NCBI GenBank assembly: GCA_002170485.2
Contig: NHDZ02000031.1
Span: 1 to 64,000, forward strand
Direction of reading: 5' to 3'
Source: MED660 sp002691025
GTDB taxonomy: Bacteria; Myxococcota_A; UBA9160; UBA4427
DNA: 64,000 bases
A program made the translations under genes and the position numbers. A model generated the notes under the pieces. It made no database searches. It had not been told where the DNA came from and saw only the letters and a program-made list of their open reading frames with translations. Shown piece by piece: positions 60,288 to 64,000 of this stretch. Every line of letters starts with the position of its first letter. Within the stretch, counting starts at the first letter, position 1.

Positions 60288-62346
60288 CTCGCTTGATCCT
60301 TGGGGCGGTCACCTGGATGGGCTGAGGCGTGTACCAGATCGGTGAGGTCCATGCGCGTTCCTGTTGAACCGCTTCCATGACGCGGTGCTCACATCCGGCA
60401 GGCCTTTCATCGGGCGCCAAACCCGCGCACTCGTGAGCCGAATAGCGACAACTCGGGCTTTCCAGCACCCGTGCATAGTAGACGGCTCTCTCTTCAGGGT
60501 CGAAGTCCGGATCGCGAAAAACACTACACAGGGAGCGCGCTCCCGGAGTCCGAGTCTCGCAACCCTCTTCCCGGACCCTCGAGGCCGCCTTCTCACCCGC
60601 GACATCAAACACCCGCTGATGCAGTGCACCCTCTTCCACCCACCCTTTGATGATCTGGATACGTTCCAGGTCCTGACCCGGGGCGTCCTCCGTGCCCGGA
60701 TCCGCTAGAGCCAGGGCCACAAACACCGGTCCTCCGAGCGTCGCCGCCCCTCCATCGGGCGGAAGGTCGGCCCCCATGGGCACGCCCAGGCGATCGGCCC
60801 TTTCCAGCCGGTCCACTGCATCGCATAGATCATCCGGGTAGTCCCACCCACCAAAGAGTCGCGCTTTGATCCGCGGCCCACTGGTGCCGAATACTTCCCG
60901 TCTCCGCAGAGCCGAGAAGATCGAGTCGCGCGAGTTCTCCTCGGCCCAGACTCCAACCATCCCCCCGGGGTTGTACGCCATGCCCGCCATGCCTCCGCCT
61001 TCTTCCACCAATCGCTTCTCCGGCGAGTCATCGGCCACACCCAGATGACCCGGCCAATCGGTCTCGGACACTCCACCCGCCATGGCGTTGTGAGTGTCGG
61101 TGCTGGCCAGGATGCCCAACTTGAAAGGGTTCACACCGAGACGCTCTTCTTCTCGCATACCTTCAATCAAGACGTAGCGGACATAGTTTCGATGATTGAT
61201 GCAAGCACCCGGCCCCAGTTTCGGAAGTGTATCCGCCATGAAGTCCCAACAAAGACCCGGCTCTCCACGCTTGCCTTCCGCAGTCGCGTGACGAATGTCT
61301 TCAAACTTCTCGAAGCCACACGCTTCATCACTACCGCCTAGAACTCCAGACATGGATACACGACATTCGGAATCACCTTTGTGTTGCATGATCTCGACCA
61401 GGGGTTCAATACGTGCGCGCAACGCAGCGCGAACCCTCTCGTCCTCGGGCCCATTTGTCTCCGGGTAATCGACAGCAAACATACGACCGTTGCTTATGTT
61501 GGAGTTGTGTGGAATCGAAAGTGCATCACAACCTGTACCGGATTTGATGCAGGATTCATCCAGGATTTCCCACAACTCCCACTCCCTTTGCACATCCATG
61601 TAGCTGATCGGCCGAGACAAGACCCGATTGTTCTTGAAGATCACATTCCGGTGCAGATTTGAACCCAACCGGAGAGAACTGTACTCGAAGCCGATAAACG
61701 TCGTGCGTTCACAATCTTCGCTCGAATCGTTCCACTCTTCCGCCGCCGCGATGGTTTCACTCCACATGTCGGCTTCGGCTCGTCTACAGATTTCACCGTC
61801 GTCTCCGCAGATATCAGACTGCCTCGAAGGACTGGGCAAGAAGATCTTGATCGCGTTCGGGTTATCCAGAGGTGTCTGGGACTCTCGAATATCAACGCAA
61901 CTCCCGGAGCCATAGACCGAGGATGAAGGATCCGCGCACAGGGAGGTCTCTCCGAGAAACTCGGCATGGTCGGTCACAGCCGCAAAGTCGAGGGGTCGAT
62001 CGATTCGTTCCACGCGCATCTCCTCGCCGGAAGCGCGGTGGGCCGGCAGATGGATCTCGCCTCCAAACGCATACACGTAGGCGTCACGCGGCCGGGCTCG
62101 CACATCGTAGTTCCATGCATCACTGGACAAAGACGTATGGACATGGAGGTCGCCGAAAAAAGCCTGGCGCAATGGAGTGGTGTTCCGGCAGCGCTTCGGG
62201 CTCAAGGGCTCGACGAAAACCGAGGTCGCCACCGCAAAATCGTCCGGACCCGCCCCAGGGCCACCGCACGCCAAGGCAAGTATGGAAAAAGCAGCAAAAA
62301 CAGACATCTGCAAGCCAATGCTCAGAAGACTTCTACCCTGATTCAC
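60280..62346 (-). CDS. DUF3604-family exported lipoprotein (PHP-like metal-binding protein)
   Basis: GTG 62346 gives about 688 residues with a lipoprotein signal (LQMSVFAAFSILALAC); ATG 62307 would shorten it by 13. The metal-binding motifs are FGDLHVHTSLSSDAW, AAVTDHAEFLGE and LASTDTHNAMAGG, typical of DUF3604 and the PHP phosphoesterase-like fold. About 20 Cys occur in the mature protein. Members are large periplasmic or secreted proteins of unknown substrate, often found near transporters. The frame remains open to 62652, but that extension is implausible as protein. Confidence 0.85.
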   Translation of the reverse strand: MNQGRSLLSIGLQMSVFAAFSILALACGGPGAGPDDFAVATSVFVEPLSPKRCRNTTPLRQAFFGDLHVHTSLSSDAWNYDVRARPRDAYVYAFGGEIHLPAHRASGEEMRVERIDRPLDFAAVTDHAEFLGETSLCADPSSSVYGSGSCVDIRESQTPLDNPNAIKIFLPSPSRQSDICGDDGEICRRAEADMWSETIAAAEEWNDSSEDCERTTFIGFEYSSLRLGSNLHRNVIFKNNRVLSRPISYMDVQREWELWEILDESCIKSGTGCDALSIPHNSNISNGRMFAVDYPETNGPEDERVRAALRARIEPLVEIMQHKGDSECRVSMSGVLGGSDEACGFEKFEDIRHATAEGKRGEPGLCWDFMADTLPKLGPGACINHRNYVRYVLIEGMREEERLGVNPFKLGILASTDTHNAMAGGVSETDWPGHLGVADDSPEKRLVEEGGGMAGMAYNPGGMVGVWAEENSRDSIFSALRRREVFGTSGPRIKARLFGGWDYPDDLCDAVDRLERADRLGVPMGADLPPDGGAATLGGPVFVALALADPGTEDAPGQDLERIQIIKGWVEEGALHQRVFDVAGEKAASRVREEGCETRTPGARSLCSVFRDPDFDPEERAVYYARVLESPSCRYSAHECAGLAPDERPAGCEHRVMEAVQQERAWTSPIWYTPQPIQVTAPRIKRDD

Positions 62347-63198
62347 ACCCCTTCCGCCCGCCCGGAATCGCCTCCCGGCTACACCCCGAAGGCCCCGCCT
62401 GCCAGGAAGCGAGTCGCTCAAACCAAGCGTCTCGACACCCCGCACACCCGGACCTTCGGCGCGTATCGAACCCTCCGAATGCGCAACATGAGCGAGGACC
62501 CGCATCCGCCTTCCCATCTCTGTCCAGTCGCCCAGGCGCATCAAGACCCTTCCCTCAACTCTTCTGTTCCCATTCAGGGAGTTGCTTCTTCTAGTGGCTC
62601 CCACCTCTCGGCAACAGTTCACCNCAACACTGCACTCTCTCTTCGGTTCCACGTTGTTCCAAANCAGGANCCATCGAAAGACCTCTTCCTTTCGCTCTCA
62701 TCCNGAGGACTGCCAGTGCTCACGTAGACCGATGGGAAAGATCCACAATCTCTGTGATCCAGCTTCATGACATCGACTTTCATGGCGACAAGAGTCCTTG
62801 AGTCGAATCCATTCATGACTTGTTCCCTCTTCGAAGCGTCGCTTCACGAGGACTNTTTTCACGGCCTGCGCTGCTTGAAGCGACTCGACCTTTCTGTAGA
62901 AACACGCTTGCTTTGACGGCTTCTTANCNACAAGACAAAACNAAATCGTCAAAGCCGNAAAAANGAACTGAATCCGACAACAGAGATCCGGTGGGGTCTT
63001 TGTCTCATTCTCATTCCTGACCAATCGACTCTGCAGAACTTCAGACCCATGCCCGAAAACAGTGGGCTCTTCTTGGACGCTCTCCCTGGAAAAGCCGAGC
63101 CATCTNTCGTGAAGAGCGGTTCATTCCGAATTGTTTCTTCTCTTCTCTTCTCTTCTCTTCAAATAATGCTCTCAGGAAGAATACGCGGCTGTACTTTT
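62347..63198. other. Gene-poor interval with N-rich sequence and a TTCTC microsatellite
   Basis: About 850 bp. The first 300 bp remain in frame with the DUF3604 gene but code for an unlikely basic sequence. The region 62620-63120 has many single N positions and no plausible frame. A TTCTC tandem repeat lies at 63139-63161, near the end of the SDR gene. No RNA gene, promoter motif or mobile element was recognised. Confidence 0.45.
63139..63161. repeat. TTCTC tandem repeat, 4.6 copies
   Basis: Four uninterrupted TTCTC units and a partial fifth (TTC). On the minus strand it reads GAAGA repeats. It lies 38 nt beyond the stop codon of the minus-strand SDR gene, so slippage would not change a protein. 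Confidence 0.9.
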
Positions 63199-63981
63199 CT
63201 ACCAGAGCCCCGAGGCGGCACCACCATCGATCTTGAGAATGGAACCCGTCGTGTAGCTGGATGCATCGCTCGCGAGGTAGAGGGCTGCACCCACCACTTC
63301 CGAAGGTTCGCCTCCGCGACGAAGCAAGGTGGTGCGCTCGAGTGCGTCCACCATTTCCGCCGGCCATGCTTTGCTGATGTCCGTCATGAATGCCCCCGGC
63401 ATGATGCAGTTCACACGAACTTTCGGTGCGAAAGTGCGCGCGAGACTTTTCGTAAGACTGTGAACGCCCGCCTTCGCGGCCCCATACGGAATTTCAAATG
63501 GAGAAGGCGACTCGCCCGCCACGCTACTGACATGGATGATCGACCCGCCCTGCCCCTCTGCCATCGCGGTGCCNAGCACCGCCGAAAGCCGGAAGGTNCC
63601 CTTCAAATTGACGCTCAAAACCTTGTCGTAGAGGGCTTCCGAGATCTCGACCACGGACGAGTAGCGTGGGGACATCCCCGCATTATTGACGAGCACGTCC
63701 ACATGCCCGAAGTGATCCAAGGCCTTTTCGGCCAAGGCATCGCACTGTGCCCACTCGCCCACATGGCAGGCCACCGCCAAGGCCTTCTGGCCCGTCTCCC
63801 GCTCGATCTCCTGGGCCAATTCCCGACAGTTTTCCTCTTTGCGGCTGGCTATGACCACATCCGCACCGCACCGGGCGAAGGCCCGAACCATTTCCCGGCC
63901 CAGNCCCCGACTTCCCCCGGTGACCAGAGCCACTTTTCCATCCAGACGAAACGCACGCGTGGGATCGGATCCACTATCCAT
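63199..63981 (-). CDS. Short-chain dehydrogenase/reductase
   Basis: The 260-residue protein has TGGSRxLG (21-28), NNAG (99-102) and catalytic Ser152/153, Tyr166 and Lys170 (YGAAK). The C-terminus (SYTTGSILKIDGGAASG) is typical of gluconate/3-oxoacyl SDRs. Asp41 after the second strand (ADVVIASRKEE) with Arg47 suggests NADP(H). N positions fall in three codons. It is the third classical SDR in the window. Confidence 0.86.
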   Translation of the reverse strand: MDSGSDPTRAFRLDGKVALVTGGSRXLGREMVRAFARCGADVVIASRKEENCRELAQEIERETGQKALAVACHVGEWAQCDALAEKALDHFGHVDVLVNNAGMSPRYSSVVEISEALYDKVLSVNLKXTFRLSAVXGTAMAEGQGGSIIHVSSVAGESPSPFEIPYGAAKAGVHSLTKSLARTFAPKVRVNCIMPGAFMTDISKAWPAEMVDALERTTLLRRGGEPSEVVGAALYLASDASSYTTGSILKIDGGAASGLW

Positions 63982-64000
63982 TTTTCCATCCTACTTGACC

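Noticed and set aside
1..64000. CRISPR arrays, insertion sequences or transposase genes
   Set aside because: No spaced direct repeats, transposase motifs or terminal inverted repeats were found on inspection; the only tandem repeat is the TTCTC microsatellite.

Overview
The window is a 64 kb piece of chromosome from a GC-rich Gram-negative bacterium. Scattered single N positions mark it as an assembled scaffold with unresolved bases, densest at 1.6-9.7 kb and 60.0-63.9 kb. A Gram-negative envelope is indicated by GspA/GspB, PqiA/PqiB, lipoproteins and an ExbB/ExbD-like trio. Aerobic or facultative, quinone-based metabolism is indicated by Coq4, a RegB/RegA redox two-component system, a quinohemoprotein alcohol dehydrogenase and a carotenoid oxygenase. 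Two F420-type enzymes, CoA-transferase/crotonase catabolic genes and a short-type inositol-3-phosphate synthase recall soil or marine deltaproteobacterial lineages (Myxococcota, Binatia or similar). That placement is inference; no rRNA or tRNA gene was found to settle it.

Layout. 0-6.7 kb: rhomboid protease, the gspA-gspB operon, a type II pantothenate kinase, an AMIN-domain membrane protein and a zinc-ribbon protein, followed by a T-rich gene-poor stretch. 7.5-14 kb: parvulin-type isomerase, SDR, regB-regA, second SDR, metallo-beta-lactamase-fold hydrolase, Crp/Fnr regulator. 14-21 kb: a sugar or polymer island (nucleotidyltransferase, GHMP kinase, CapK/PaaK-like adenylating enzyme, asparagine synthase, inositol-3-phosphate synthase). 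21-32 kb: many small secreted or membrane proteins with a cyclophilin, a MutT/MTH1-like Nudix enzyme, an aquaporin-family channel, an ArsC-like reductase and two NTF2-fold proteins. 32-35 kb: a PqiA/PqiA/PqiB operon with PqiA split into two half-size genes. 35-54 kb: catabolic and oxidative genes (haloalkane dehalogenase, F420-type reductases, FAD oxidase, carotenoid oxygenase, ThDP enzyme plus CoA-transferase, crotonase, FMN 2-hydroxyacid oxidase, esterase, MOSC, Coq4). 54-64 kb: quinohemoprotein dehydrogenase, an ExbB/ExbD-like trio, GST, MOSC, a DUF3604 lipoprotein and an SDR.

The most notable result is two genes interrupted by in-frame UGA codons that are best read as selenocysteine. The first (42501-43310, minus strand) belongs to the glycine/sarcosine/betaine reductase selenoprotein B-like family and gives a U-P-V-C motif. 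The second (51430-51930, minus strand) is a carboxymuconolactone decarboxylase/AhpD-like protein and gives C-D-T-U. In both, the homologous reading frame continues past the UGA. In both, a perfect 7-bp hairpin lies at the distance expected of a bacterial SECIS element, with a G in the first two apical-loop positions. A conventional gene caller would split or truncate both genes.

Several neighbourhoods suggest joint function. RegB keeps its phosphorylated His, a Cys 38 residues downstream and a quinone-site motif, and lies next to RegA. The GHMP kinase and nucleotidyltransferase overlap and could activate a sugar or uronic acid. The ThDP enzyme and CoA-transferase resemble an oxalyl-CoA or 2-hydroxyacyl-CoA module. 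A 32-codon membrane gene with a strong ribosome-binding site sits 6 nt before the haloalkane dehalogenase.
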